A stretch of 64,000 nt of DNA from Afipia sp. P52-10 (lineage in GTDB: Bacteria; Pseudomonadota; Alphaproteobacteria; Rhizobiales; Xanthobacteraceae): NCBI RefSeq assembly GCF_000516555.1, contig NZ_AZSJ01000004.1, positions 254,537 through 318,536 on the forward strand. Direction: 5' to 3'. Both the position numbers and the translations under genes were made by a program. Below the pieces are notes generated by a model. That model ran no database searches, was not told the DNA's origin, and worked only from the letters and a program-made list of their open reading frames with translations. Shown in pieces: positions 54,777 to 63,143 of this stretch; positions within the stretch are counted from its first letter, which is position 1, and each line of letters begins with the position of its first letter.

Positions 54777-56168
54777 ATGGCAGCCAAAATGACCACCAGC
54801 AAAGCCTTGCGCCAACGCGATATCGATCACGTCGTCCATCCCTACACTAACTTCAAGACACTCGCGGCGAACGGGCCGCTCGTCATCGAGCGGGGCGAAG
54901 GCGTCTACATTTACGACGACCAAGGGCGCCGTTACCTGGAAGGAATGGCCGGCCTCTGGTCGACATCGCTCGGCTTTTCGGAACCGAGACTTGCGGAGGC
55001 CGCAGCACGCCAGTTTGCGAAGCTGCCCTATTCGCAGATCTTCGGCGGCCGCTCGCACGAGCCGGGAATTCTGCTCGCGGAGAAGCTCACCAGCATCGCC
55101 CCTCAGGGCCTCAACCACGCCTTGTTCGCCAATTCTGGCTCGGAGGCAAACGACGCTGCTGTCAAGATCGTCTGGTACTACAACAATCAGCGTGGCCGGC
55201 CTGCGCGCAAGAAGCTCATCGCCCGCTATCAGGGCTATCACGGGGTGACAGTTGCCGCCGGAAGCCTCACCGGCCTACCGCATGTGCATGCCGACTTCGA
55301 TCTGCCGATCGCGCAGCTCCGCCACACCGATTCTCCGAGCTATTATCACTACGCACGCGACAACGAGACCGTAGAGCAGTTCGTCGAACGCATCGCAGCC
55401 AATCTGGAAGACCTGATCCAGAAGGAAGGCCCAGATACGATTGGCGCGTTTTTTGCTGAGCCTGTAATGGGCTCGGGCGGCGTCATCGTTCCGCCACCCG
55501 GCTATTTCGAACGCGTGCAGGCAATCCTGAAGAAGTATGACATTCTGTTTGTCGCAGATGAAGTCATCACCGGCTTTGGCCGAACCGGCGAAATGTTCGG
55601 CTCGTTCACCTATGGGTTGAAGCCGGACATGATGAGCGTTGCCAAAGCCCTATCATCTTCCTATCTGCCGATCTCGGCACTTTTGATGACCGACGACATC
55701 TATAATGCGGTCGCCGACGGAAGTGCAAAGAATGGTGCGTTCTCACACGGCGTGACTTATGCGGCCCATCCGGTTTGCGCCGCTGTCGCCCTTGAAACAC
55801 TGGCCATCTACGAAGAGCGCAACATCGTCGGCCACGTCAAGCAGGTGTCGCCACGGCTGCAGTCGGGATTGCAGGCGCTGCAGAACCATCCGCTGGTCGG
55901 CGAAGTGCGTGGCGTCGGCTTGCTTGGCGCCGTCGAACTGACCACGTCCAAAGCGGCGCGACGCGGCTTCGATCCGAAACTCGGCTTCGGTGCATATGTC
56001 CAGAACCGCGCGCTCGAACACGGCGTCGTGGTGCGCGCGATCCGCGACGCGGTCGTCGTCTGCCCTCCGCTGATCATCAACGACGCCGAAATCGAAGAAC
56101 TGCTTGACGGACTGCGCCGGGCTCTGGACGATGGACTGACGCACGCGCGCAAGCAAGGCTGGCTCTAA
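54777..56168 (+). CDS. Class III aminotransferase, SpuC-like (putrescine/polyamine:pyruvate type)
   Basis: 463 residues from ATG 54777; ATG 54789 (MTTSKALRQRD) is an alternative, and neither has a strong ribosome site. Family blocks are HPYTNFKTLAANGPLVIERG, EGMAGLWSTSLGF, ANSGSEANDAAVKIVWYYN and FVADEVITGFGRTG. The PLP lysine is Lys290 in SVAKALSSSYLP. This branch includes SpuC, which transaminates putrescine, cadaverine or spermidine to pyruvate. It is followed after 11 bp by the ABC binding-protein gene, so import and transamination are probably co-transcribed. Confidence 0.9.
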   Translation: MAAKMTTSKALRQRDIDHVVHPYTNFKTLAANGPLVIERGEGVYIYDDQGRRYLEGMAGLWSTSLGFSEPRLAEAAARQFAKLPYSQIFGGRSHEPGILLAEKLTSIAPQGLNHALFANSGSEANDAAVKIVWYYNNQRGRPARKKLIARYQGYHGVTVAAGSLTGLPHVHADFDLPIAQLRHTDSPSYYHYARDNETVEQFVERIAANLEDLIQKEGPDTIGAFFAEPVMGSGGVIVPPPGYFERVQAILKKYDILFVADEVITGFGRTGEMFGSFTYGLKPDMMSVAKALSSSYLPISALLMTDDIYNAVADGSAKNGAFSHGVTYAAHPVCAAVALETLAIYEERNIVGHVKQVSPRLQSGLQALQNHPLVGEVRGVGLLGAVELTTSKAARRGFDPKLGFGAYVQNRALEHGVVVRAIRDAVVVCPPLIINDAEIEELLDGLRRALDDGLTHARKQGWL

Positions 56169-56179
56169 GGAACCATACA

Positions 56180-57778
56180 ATGGCAATGCGACGTAACTGG
56201 ACGCCCCTCACTGCAGCCATCGGTCTTGCCCTCGGTCTTGCCATGACCGTCTGCACTGCGCATGCGCAGAAAAGCGGCGGCACTCTCAACCTGATCGTGC
56301 AACCGGAACCACCGACCATTAATCTTGGCATTAATCGGCTCGGCCCCACGTCGTTCGTTGGCAGCAAGATCTATGAGGGATTGATCACCTTCTCGCCCAA
56401 GCTCGAGCCCAAGCCCGTTCTCGCCGAATCGTGGACGATCTCGCCGGATGGCCTCACCTACACATTCAATCTGCGCAAAGGCGTCACCTGGCACGACGGA
56501 AAACCGTTTACATCCGCCGATGCCCTGTTCAGCTTCCAGAAATTTCTCCCGGCGGTGTTCTTCCGCTCCAAGCTGGTGCTCTCGGAAGCCGAGAGCATCA
56601 CGGCACCCGATGATTACACCATCGTCTTTAAGCTGAAGGCGCCCTTTCCCGGGTTCATCCAGATTTTCGAGGCGACCGGCGGCACCATCATGCCAGCCCA
56701 CCTCTATGAGGGCGTAACCGACTATCGCAACGCCGCCTCCAATCAGCAATTCATTGGCACCGGCCCGTTCAAGGTCGGTGAGTGGCGTCGCGGCAGCTTC
56801 ATCCGCCTGGTCAAGAATGAGAACTACTGGGACAAGGGTAAGCCGTATCTCGACGATATCTACTTCCACGTCATTCCCGACGCCAACAGCCGCTCGATTG
56901 CCTTTGAAACCGGCAAGGTGGATGTCCTGCGCGCCGGCGATGTCGAGAATTTCGACATCAAACGCCTCGCCAGCGAGCCCAATGTCGAGCTGACCGACGC
57001 CGGGTGGGAGTTCCTGCAGCCGATCGGTTATTTGCACCTGAACAACCGCCGCAAGCCGTTCAACGACGTTCGCGTCCGGCAAGCCGTCGCCCATGCCATC
57101 GATCGCAAGTTCATTATTGAAACGATCTATGCCGGCTTCGGACGCGAGATCAACGGCCCGTTCTACAGCGCCAAGCCCTATCGCGATACGTCCGTCGAGA
57201 CCAAATACGATTACGATCCGGAGAAGGCGAAGAAGCTGCTCGACGAAGCTGGCCTCAAGCCTGGTCCAGGCGGCGTGCGTGCAGAAGTCGATCTCATCCC
57301 GCTGCCTTATGGCGAGATGTGGCAGCGGCTAGCCGAATATACGCGGGAGGCGTTGGGCGCCGTCGGTATCAAGGCGAATATCGCTTCAGTGGACGTCGCT
57401 GGATGGTTTCAGCGGATGACCACGTTCAACTACGATGTGGGACATAATTTCGTCTACACGTTCGGCGACGCGTCGATCGGAATCAATCAGACATATTTGA
57501 CCGTCAACGGCGACAACACCGGGACCACCGGCGGCAACGTACAAGGCTACTCCAATGCCGAGGTGGACGATATCCTGGTCAAGGCAGCCCACGAGAACGA
57601 CCCTGCAGCGCGTGCAAAACTCTATTCGCGCTTTCAGGCCATCGTCACCAAGGAGGTGCCAATGGTCTGGACCCATGAGATGGTGTTTCCGACCATCTAC
57701 CGTAAGAAAGTTCACAACCTCACCAGCACGGGGCTCGGAACGAATGAGAATTTCGCCGATGTCTGGGTGGATCGCTAA
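56180..57778 (+). CDS. Peptide/amine ABC importer, periplasmic binding protein (SBP family 5)
   Basis: 532 residues with a signal peptide ending TVCTAHA. The family 5 (DppA/OppA-like) fold shows KIYEGLITFSPKLEPKPVLA, GLTYTFNLRKGVTWHDGKPF, TGPFKVGEWRRGSFIRLVKN and FNDVRVRQAVAHAIDRK. It captures the ligand in the periplasm for the permeases encoded next. Family 5 proteins usually bind peptides, nickel or glycosides. Flanking aminotransferase and acetylpolyamine-amidohydrolase genes suggest an amine or acyl-amine ligand here, an inference. Confidence 0.93.
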   Translation: MAMRRNWTPLTAAIGLALGLAMTVCTAHAQKSGGTLNLIVQPEPPTINLGINRLGPTSFVGSKIYEGLITFSPKLEPKPVLAESWTISPDGLTYTFNLRKGVTWHDGKPFTSADALFSFQKFLPAVFFRSKLVLSEAESITAPDDYTIVFKLKAPFPGFIQIFEATGGTIMPAHLYEGVTDYRNAASNQQFIGTGPFKVGEWRRGSFIRLVKNENYWDKGKPYLDDIYFHVIPDANSRSIAFETGKVDVLRAGDVENFDIKRLASEPNVELTDAGWEFLQPIGYLHLNNRRKPFNDVRVRQAVAHAIDRKFIIETIYAGFGREINGPFYSAKPYRDTSVETKYDYDPEKAKKLLDEAGLKPGPGGVRAEVDLIPLPYGEMWQRLAEYTREALGAVGIKANIASVDVAGWFQRMTTFNYDVGHNFVYTFGDASIGINQTYLTVNGDNTGTTGGNVQGYSNAEVDDILVKAAHENDPAARAKLYSRFQAIVTKEVPMVWTHEMVFPTIYRKKVHNLTSTGLGTNENFADVWVDR

Positions 57779-57793
57779 CGAATTCGCTGACCT

Positions 57794-58786
57794 GTGAATC
57801 TCGAACGTATCCAGTTTCTGTTCTGGCGGCTGGTGAAAAGCCTAGCGGTCCTGCTTGCCGTCATCGTCCTGAACTTCGGCATCTTGCGACTGGCGCCGGG
57901 CGATCCGGCGCTGGTTCTCGCCGGCGAACAAGGGGCCGCCGACGCAGCCTTCGTCGATCAGATCCGCAAGGATTTCGGTCTGGATCGATCGATCCCTGAA
58001 CAGCTCGGCGTCTACATTCGCTCGCTGGCGACGCTCGATCTCGGACTATCGTTCCGTGAGCGGCGACCGATCTGGGATATCATCAGCGAACGCCTGCCCG
58101 CGACGCTACTGCTGACGCTCACGGCCTTCATCCTGTCGCTTCTGATCGGCATACCGCTCGGCGCCTTGGCGGCACGAAAGCCACACGGCACGCTTGATGT
58201 CGTCCTGACGACCATCTCGACGGCATTCTTCGCCATGCCGCTGTTCTGGACCGGCCTGCTGGCGATCATCCTGTTTTCAGTTTGGCTCAACTGGCTCCCC
58301 TCCTACGGGATGGTTACAGTTGGCGCGCCGCTAAGCGGATTTGCAATGCTCAAGGACATCATTGCGCACCTGACGTTGCCGGCCCTCACCCTCGCTCTCT
58401 TCTATATCTCGATCTATCTGCGCATCACCCGTGCCGCCGTCATCGATGTCATGGGCAGCGATTATGTCCGGACGGCACGGGCCATCGGCCTTCCTGCCGG
58501 ACGGATCTGGCGCCAGCACATTCTGCGGAACGCGTTGCTGCCGGTCATTACCTTTGCCTCGCTGCAGGCGGGTCATCTGATCGGCGGCTCGATCGTCATT
58601 GAAACCGTGTTTGCTTGGCCCGGAATTGGCCGCCTCGCCTTCGACGCGCTATTGCAGCGCGACTATAACCTGTTGCTTTCGGTGTTCTTTGTCTCGTCGG
58701 TTGTCGTGATGGCGTTCAACTTCCTTGCCGATATCCTCTACGTGCTGGTCGATCCACGCATTGAGGCCGGAGCCCCCACGACATGA
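57794..58786 (+). CDS. ABC importer permease (DppB type)
   Basis: 330 residues from GTG 57794 (MNLERIQFLFWRLVKSL), six predicted membrane helices. The cytoplasmic EAA loop is visible in SDYVRTARAIGLPAGRIWRQ, and the C-terminal IETVFAWPGIGRLAFDA is typical of DppB/OppB. Its stop overlaps the next start (ATGA), so the two permeases are coupled. Confidence 0.93.
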   Translation: MNLERIQFLFWRLVKSLAVLLAVIVLNFGILRLAPGDPALVLAGEQGAADAAFVDQIRKDFGLDRSIPEQLGVYIRSLATLDLGLSFRERRPIWDIISERLPATLLLTLTAFILSLLIGIPLGALAARKPHGTLDVVLTTISTAFFAMPLFWTGLLAIILFSVWLNWLPSYGMVTVGAPLSGFAMLKDIIAHLTLPALTLALFYISIYLRITRAAVIDVMGSDYVRTARAIGLPAGRIWRQHILRNALLPVITFASLQAGHLIGGSIVIETVFAWPGIGRLAFDALLQRDYNLLLSVFFVSSVVVMAFNFLADILYVLVDPRIEAGAPTT

Positions 58787-59622
58787 TCGGCCTGCTACGA
58801 AGCTTCGCGTCGCGGCCCTCGACACTGCTCGGCCTGTCGGTCTTTCTTGCCGTCATAGCGATCGCAGTGGCCGCTGACCTTCTATATCCCGGCAATCCGT
58901 TCCGGATGGTCGCTCGTCCAAACCTGCCGCCGATGTCAGCCGGCTATCTGCTGGGCACCGACATGCTCGGCCGCGACCTGACGGCAGCAGTTGTTCATGG
59001 CTCCCGCGTGACGCTGACGATTGCCGGTTTCGCAACCCTTTTAGCCGTCGCCATCGGCACCGTCATAGGCGCGCTATCCGGGTACTACGGCGCCCTCGTT
59101 GACGACGCGAGCATGCGCGTGACCGAGTTTTTCCAGGCCATTCCGAGCTTTCTGTTCGCCATTGTCCTGGTCGCCGTCGTATCGCCGTCGCGCCTGTCCG
59201 TCATAGTGGCCATCGCCATCGTCAGTTGGCCTTCGGTCGCGCGCCTCGTCCGCGCAGAGGTCCTCAGCCTGCGCACCCGCGACTTCGTGCGTGCTGCCAA
59301 GGTTGGCGGCCTGTCCGACACGCGCATTCTCTTCACCCATGTTCTGCCGAACACCATGTCGCCACTGCTTGTCAGTGCCTCGGTGGTGATGGCGACCTCG
59401 ATTCTCATCGAGTCCGGCATCAGCTTTCTCGGCCTGGGGGACCGCAACGCCGTCTCCTGGGGCTACCTGATCGGAACCGGCCGGACCGCTATCCGCGTCA
59501 ACTGGTGGCTCTCGGCATTTCCAGGGTTCGCGATCTTTCTCACGGTGTGGTCGCTCAACCTCGTCGGCGACGGCCTAAGCACCTGGCTCGATCCGCGCAA
59601 AACGCAAGCGGCCCGCGCATGA
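58783..59622 (+). CDS. ABC importer permease (DppC type)
   Basis: 279 residues from ATG 58783. The N-terminal helix is followed by GTDMLGRDLTAAVVHGSRVT, the standard DppC/OppC block, and the EAA loop reads RDFVRAAKVGGLSDTRILFT. ESGISFLGLG closes the transmembrane domain. Its TGA overlaps the ATG of the ATPase gene. Confidence 0.93.
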   Translation: MIGLLRSFASRPSTLLGLSVFLAVIAIAVAADLLYPGNPFRMVARPNLPPMSAGYLLGTDMLGRDLTAAVVHGSRVTLTIAGFATLLAVAIGTVIGALSGYYGALVDDASMRVTEFFQAIPSFLFAIVLVAVVSPSRLSVIVAIAIVSWPSVARLVRAEVLSLRTRDFVRAAKVGGLSDTRILFTHVLPNTMSPLLVSASVVMATSILIESGISFLGLGDRNAVSWGYLIGTGRTAIRVNWWLSAFPGFAIFLTVWSLNLVGDGLSTWLDPRKTQAARA

Positions 59623-61292
59623 CGGATATCCTGCTCTCCATCGATCGGTTGAGCGTAGCGCTTCCGGCAGGATCGGACCGGCCCTACGCGATCGAGAACG
59701 TGTCGCTCTCGCTGGCACGCGGGGAGACAGTGTGCGTCGTCGGCGAGTCCGGTTCCGGAAAATCGGTGCTGGCCCAAGCCACGATGGGGTTACTCCCAGA
59801 CAACCTGCCCATAGCGACAGGCCGCATCGTCTTCGACGGAAAGGAGCTGACGGGTCTCTCCGAGAGAGAGTATCGCAATGTTCGCGGCGTCCAGATCGGC
59901 ATGATCTTTCAGGAGCCGATGACATCGCTCAATCCGGTGCTAACGATCGGTGCGCAGATCGATGGCGCATTGGCCGCCCACGGCACGCTTTCCTCCGCGC
60001 AACGGCAGGCGCGCGGCCTCGACCTTCTGAAGATGATGAGGCTGCCGTCGCCGGATACGATCGGCCGACGCTATGTGCACGAGCTTTCCGGGGGACAGCG
60101 ACAACGCGTGATGATCGCGATGGCTCTGGCAAACAATCCCAAGCTCTTGATCGCCGACGAGCCGACAACCGCACTCGACGTGACGACCCAGAAGGAAATT
60201 CTCGCGCTGCTTGCGACGCTGCGCCGGGAACTGGATCTCGCTGTCCTGTTCATCACGCACGATTTCGGCGTCGTGGCGGAGATCGCCGACCGCGTTGTCG
60301 TCATGAAGAGCGGTCAAGTCGTCGAACAGGGACCGGTGAACACGATCCTTCGCAGCCCGAGCGATGCATATACGCAACGACTGATCACTGCCGTTCCGCA
60401 GCTGTCGCCGTCAGTCACCACCTCCAGACCGGAAGGCCCGACGGTCCTGCAAATCGATGGCCTGACCAAGGTTTACAAGGGGCGCGCCAACTGGCTCGGC
60501 ACCCGGCGGGACAGTGTGCGCGCCCTGGATGATGTCCGCCTTGCTGTTCACCGCTCAGAGGTTGTCGCCATCGTCGGCGAATCCGGCTCCGGAAAGTCCA
60601 CGCTGGCACAAATCGTCACCGGCCTTCTCAATCCCGATGCCGGGCACGTCCGGCTGAACGACCAGGACCTGTCGTCCCTCTCGCGGCGCGCACGCCGCCG
60701 GCTGGCGCCCAAGATTCAGATGGTGTTCCAAGATCCGTTTTCCTCCCTTAACCCACGCCACACGATCGAGCGGATCATCACCGAAGCGCCGATCGTGCAC
60801 GGCGCGACACCCGCGGAAGCCAAGGCGGACATGCTACGCCTTCTCTCGCTCGTCGGCCTCGATGCATCGGCGGCGGCTCGCTATCCTCACGCCTTTTCCG
60901 GCGGGCAGCGGCAACGCATCGGCCTTGCCCGTGCGTTGATCTTGAAGCCCGACCTTCTCGTCGCGGACGAGCCAGTGTCCGCGCTGGACGTCTCTGTGCA
61001 ACAGCAGGTCCTGGCGCTGCTTGCCGATATCCGACGCACTTTAGGTCTCTCGATCCTTTTTATCACCCACGACTTGCGGGTCGCAGCGACCGTGGCAGAC
61101 CGGATTGCCGTCATGCAGCACGGGCGCATTGTCGAGCAAGGACCCGCGGCGGCGATTCTGGATCGACCGACGTCCGACTATGCGCGTACGCTGCTGGCGG
61201 CGATCCCCGGCCTGGCCTGGGAGCGTGGTCGCACCACGCATGAAGCGCCTTCGATCTCCGCCACGTCCTCCAAGCCGGCACGCCCCCATTGA
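59619..61292 (+). CDS. Fused double ATPase of the ABC importer (DppD-DppF type)
   Basis: ATG 59619 overlaps the permease stop (ATGA); an upstream open extension runs through the permease gene and is not coding. The 557-residue protein has two full nucleotide-binding domains. The first has Walker A GESGSGKS (42-49), signature LSGGQRQRV and Walker [13 protein letters not shown]. The second has [18 protein letters not shown] and [12 protein letters not shown]. Each is followed by the D- and H-loop ([18 protein letters not shown]). It powers uptake by the permease pair, with both D and F functions on one chain. Confidence 0.93.
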   Translation: MTDILLSIDRLSVALPAGSDRPYAIENVSLSLARGETVCVVGESGSGKSVLAQATMGLLPDNLPIATGRIVFDGKELTGLSEREYRNVRGVQIGMIFQEPMTSLNPVLTIGAQIDGALAAHGTLSSAQRQARGLDLLKMMRLPSPDTIGRRYVHELSGGQRQRVMIAMALANNPKLLIADEPTTALDVTTQKEILALLATLRRELDLAVLFITHDFGVVAEIADRVVVMKSGQVVEQGPVNTILRSPSDAYTQRLITAVPQLSPSVTTSRPEGPTVLQIDGLTKVYKGRANWLGTRRDSVRALDDVRLAVHRSEVVAIVGESGSGKSTLAQIVTGLLNPDAGHVRLNDQDLSSLSRRARRRLAPKIQMVFQDPFSSLNPRHTIERIITEAPIVHGATPAEAKADMLRLLSLVGLDASAAARYPHAFSGGQRQRIGLARALILKPDLLVADEPVSALDVSVQQQVLALLADIRRTLGLSILFITHDLRVAATVADRIAVMQHGRIVEQGPAAAILDRPTSDYARTLLAAIPGLAWERGRTTHEAPSISATSSKPARPH

Positions 61293-61316
61293 AGAACCGC
61301 AAACAGGAACACGCCC

Positions 61317-62360
61317 ATGCTTGTCGTTTACTCGGACAGCCACAAACTGCATTCGCCTCGGACCGCTGTCTATCGCGGGGTTCCCGCGAATTACATGGAA
61401 ATCAGCGAGCGCGCGGACGCGCTGGTTGGCCTCGTTCGCGCCAGGAACCACGACGTGAGGGAGCCGCGTCATTTCGGGCTCGCTCCGGTCGCGAAGATTC
61501 ATACGCCCGACTACATCGCCTTCCTGCAGAACGCCTATGCCAACTGGCACAAGATCGTCGCAGCTGGTGGCAACGCGTCGCGTGACGTCGCCGCCCACGG
61601 GTTTGCCGTACGCCAGATGAACGAGCGGCCGACCAGCTTTCAGGGGCAGCTCGGATATTATCTCTCGGGTTCCGGCGTTCCGATCCAGGAGCACACATTC
61701 GACGCCGCAGTGACATCGGCACATGTCGCCGTCGAAGCGGCCGAAGCGATCATCGCCGGCTCACGGCAGGCCTACGGCTTGTGCCGTCCGCCCGGACATC
61801 ATGCCTATGCCGATCTCGCCGGCGGCTTTTGCTACTTCAACAATGCCGCGATTGCGGCACAGCATCTGATCGAGAAAGTCGGCCGCGTAGCCATCCTCGA
61901 TTTCGACGTTCACCATGGCAACGGCACGCAAGGCATTTTCTACGAACGGAACGACGTATTCTTCGTCTCGATCCATGTCGATCCGAACGACGCTTATCCG
62001 TTCTACGCCGGGTATCGCCATCAGCGCGGCCAGGGCCTCGGCCTTGGCTACAACCTCAACCTGCCGCTGCCGCTGGCCTCGCCCGATCAGGTGTTCCTGC
62101 AAGCCATCCAGGATGGCCTTGCCGCCATCAGGGCCTATGATCCCGCCGTGCTGCTGATTTCACTCGGCTTCGACGCTTTCATTGACGACCCGCAGAAGCT
62201 GCTCGCGGTCACCACCGAAGGCTTCCGCAAGACGGGGCAGCTCGTTGGCGCAGTCAATCTGCCGGTCCTGCTCATCCAGGAAGGCGGCTATAATGTCGAG
62301 AAGCTTGCCGACAACCTGGATGCATTCCTCGACGGCTTTCTCGGCAACCGTACGGTCTGA
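61317..62360 (+). CDS. Acetylpolyamine amidohydrolase (class II HDAC-like)
   Basis: 347 residues; AGGAA 8-9 bases before ATG 61317. It belongs to the arginase/deacetylase fold. Tandem His161-His162 (RPPGHHAY), zinc ligands Asp197 and His199 (DFDVHHGNGTQ), Asp286 (GFDAFIDDP) and the transition-state Tyr325 (GGYN) match the Mycoplana ramosa acetylpolyamine amidohydrolase with a steady offset of about two. The overall length (341 in that enzyme) and N-terminal VYSDSHKLH also agree. It should remove acetyl groups from N-acetylputrescine, acetylcadaverine or acetylspermidine in the cytoplasm. It is 24 bp after the ATPase gene, so import and deacetylation are linked. Confidence 0.9.
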   Translation: MLVVYSDSHKLHSPRTAVYRGVPANYMEISERADALVGLVRARNHDVREPRHFGLAPVAKIHTPDYIAFLQNAYANWHKIVAAGGNASRDVAAHGFAVRQMNERPTSFQGQLGYYLSGSGVPIQEHTFDAAVTSAHVAVEAAEAIIAGSRQAYGLCRPPGHHAYADLAGGFCYFNNAAIAAQHLIEKVGRVAILDFDVHHGNGTQGIFYERNDVFFVSIHVDPNDAYPFYAGYRHQRGQGLGLGYNLNLPLPLASPDQVFLQAIQDGLAAIRAYDPAVLLISLGFDAFIDDPQKLLAVTTEGFRKTGQLVGAVNLPVLLIQEGGYNVEKLADNLDAFLDGFLGNRTV

Positions 62361-62363
62361 CGC

Positions 62364-62383
62364 GCGTGCGGATGCCCGCACGC
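62364..62383. terminator. Hairpin between convergent amidohydrolase and panD genes
   Basis: GCGTGCGG-ATGC-CCGCACGC is a perfect 8-bp stem with a 4-base loop just after the amidohydrolase stop codon. No T-run, so it is only a probable terminator. Confidence 0.5.
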
Positions 62384-62399
62384 TGCGGCGCGCCGACGG

Positions 62400-62756
62400 C
62401 TATTTCTTGGCGAGCGGCGCGTTCCGCTCGTCAACCAGCACGACCCGCGGCTCGAAACGCTTGGCCTCTGCCTCATCGAATGAGGCATAGGCGACGATGA
62501 TGACTTTGTCGCCGGTCATCGCCAATCTGGCCGCGGCGCCGTTCAGACCGATGATGCCGGAGCCCGCGGGAGCCTCGATCACATATGTCGAGAAGCGGGC
62601 GCCGGTATCGATGTTGTAGATGTCGACCCGCTCGTTGATGAGGAAGCCAGCCGCGTCGATCAACGTCCGGTCGATCGAGATCGAACCTTCATAGTGCAGA
62701 TCCGCCTCGGTCACGCGCGCGCGATGGATCTTCCCCTTCATCATGGTGACTTGCAT
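62400..62756 (-). CDS. panD: Aspartate 1-decarboxylase proenzyme
   Basis: 118 residues from ATG 62756 ([20 protein letters not shown]), co-linear with the E. coli protein from its first residue. The self-processing site Gly24-Ser25 lies in [10 protein letters not shown]; cleavage there turns Ser25 into the catalytic pyruvoyl group. Conserved blocks are [31 protein letters not shown] and [10 protein letters not shown]. It makes beta-alanine for pantothenate and CoA synthesis. It is convergent with the amine locus, whose first gene encodes a beta-alanine-type aminotransferase. Confidence 0.95.
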   Translation of the reverse strand: MQVTMMKGKIHRARVTEADLHYEGSISIDRTLIDAAGFLINERVDIYNIDTGARFSTYVIEAPAGSGIIGLNGAAARLAMTGDKVIIVAYASFDEAEAKRFEPRVVLVDERNAPLAKK

Positions 62757-63143
62757 AAGACGAACCTACCCTTGCTATCCTGACGTCCGCGGCAGCACGG
62801 CCAAATCGGCGCGGCCGCACGGACGGGTACCCGGACCGGTCTCCTGCCTTTCAGCCGTCTCGGCTGCGAAGCTGGCCGTCGGTCCGAGCGCGCTTAAAGC
62901 GCTTTTCGGAGGCCCCGCGCAACATAAATCACACCCGGCACCGCCCGAAGCGGGGCGCCTTTGCTGATTTCTCATGCACTTGTCAAAGGGCTTGACGTGA
63001 AATCCCACGCTCGGCGTGTAGAATCCCAATCGGGCGGCCTGTCTGCAGCGGGATCCGGACGCTGGCGACGGCCTGCGGCCCGCCTGACCTCGCTAAGCTC
63101 GCTTGGCGGAGAATGCCTAACTGGCGCCTTTAGGCGATCTAGC
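62757..63143. other. 387-bp intergenic region upstream of panD
   Basis: It holds the panD promoter and the end of the oxoamine-synthase transcript. The stretch at 62937-62962 (CCGCCCGAAGCGGGGCG followed by CCTTTGC) can form a short hairpin. I see no convincing gene, riboswitch or tRNA. Confidence 0.45.

Noticed and set aside
59226-59618. Upstream in-frame extension of the fused ATPase
   Set aside because: Lies inside the DppC-type permease in another frame; the ATGA overlap gives the natural start.
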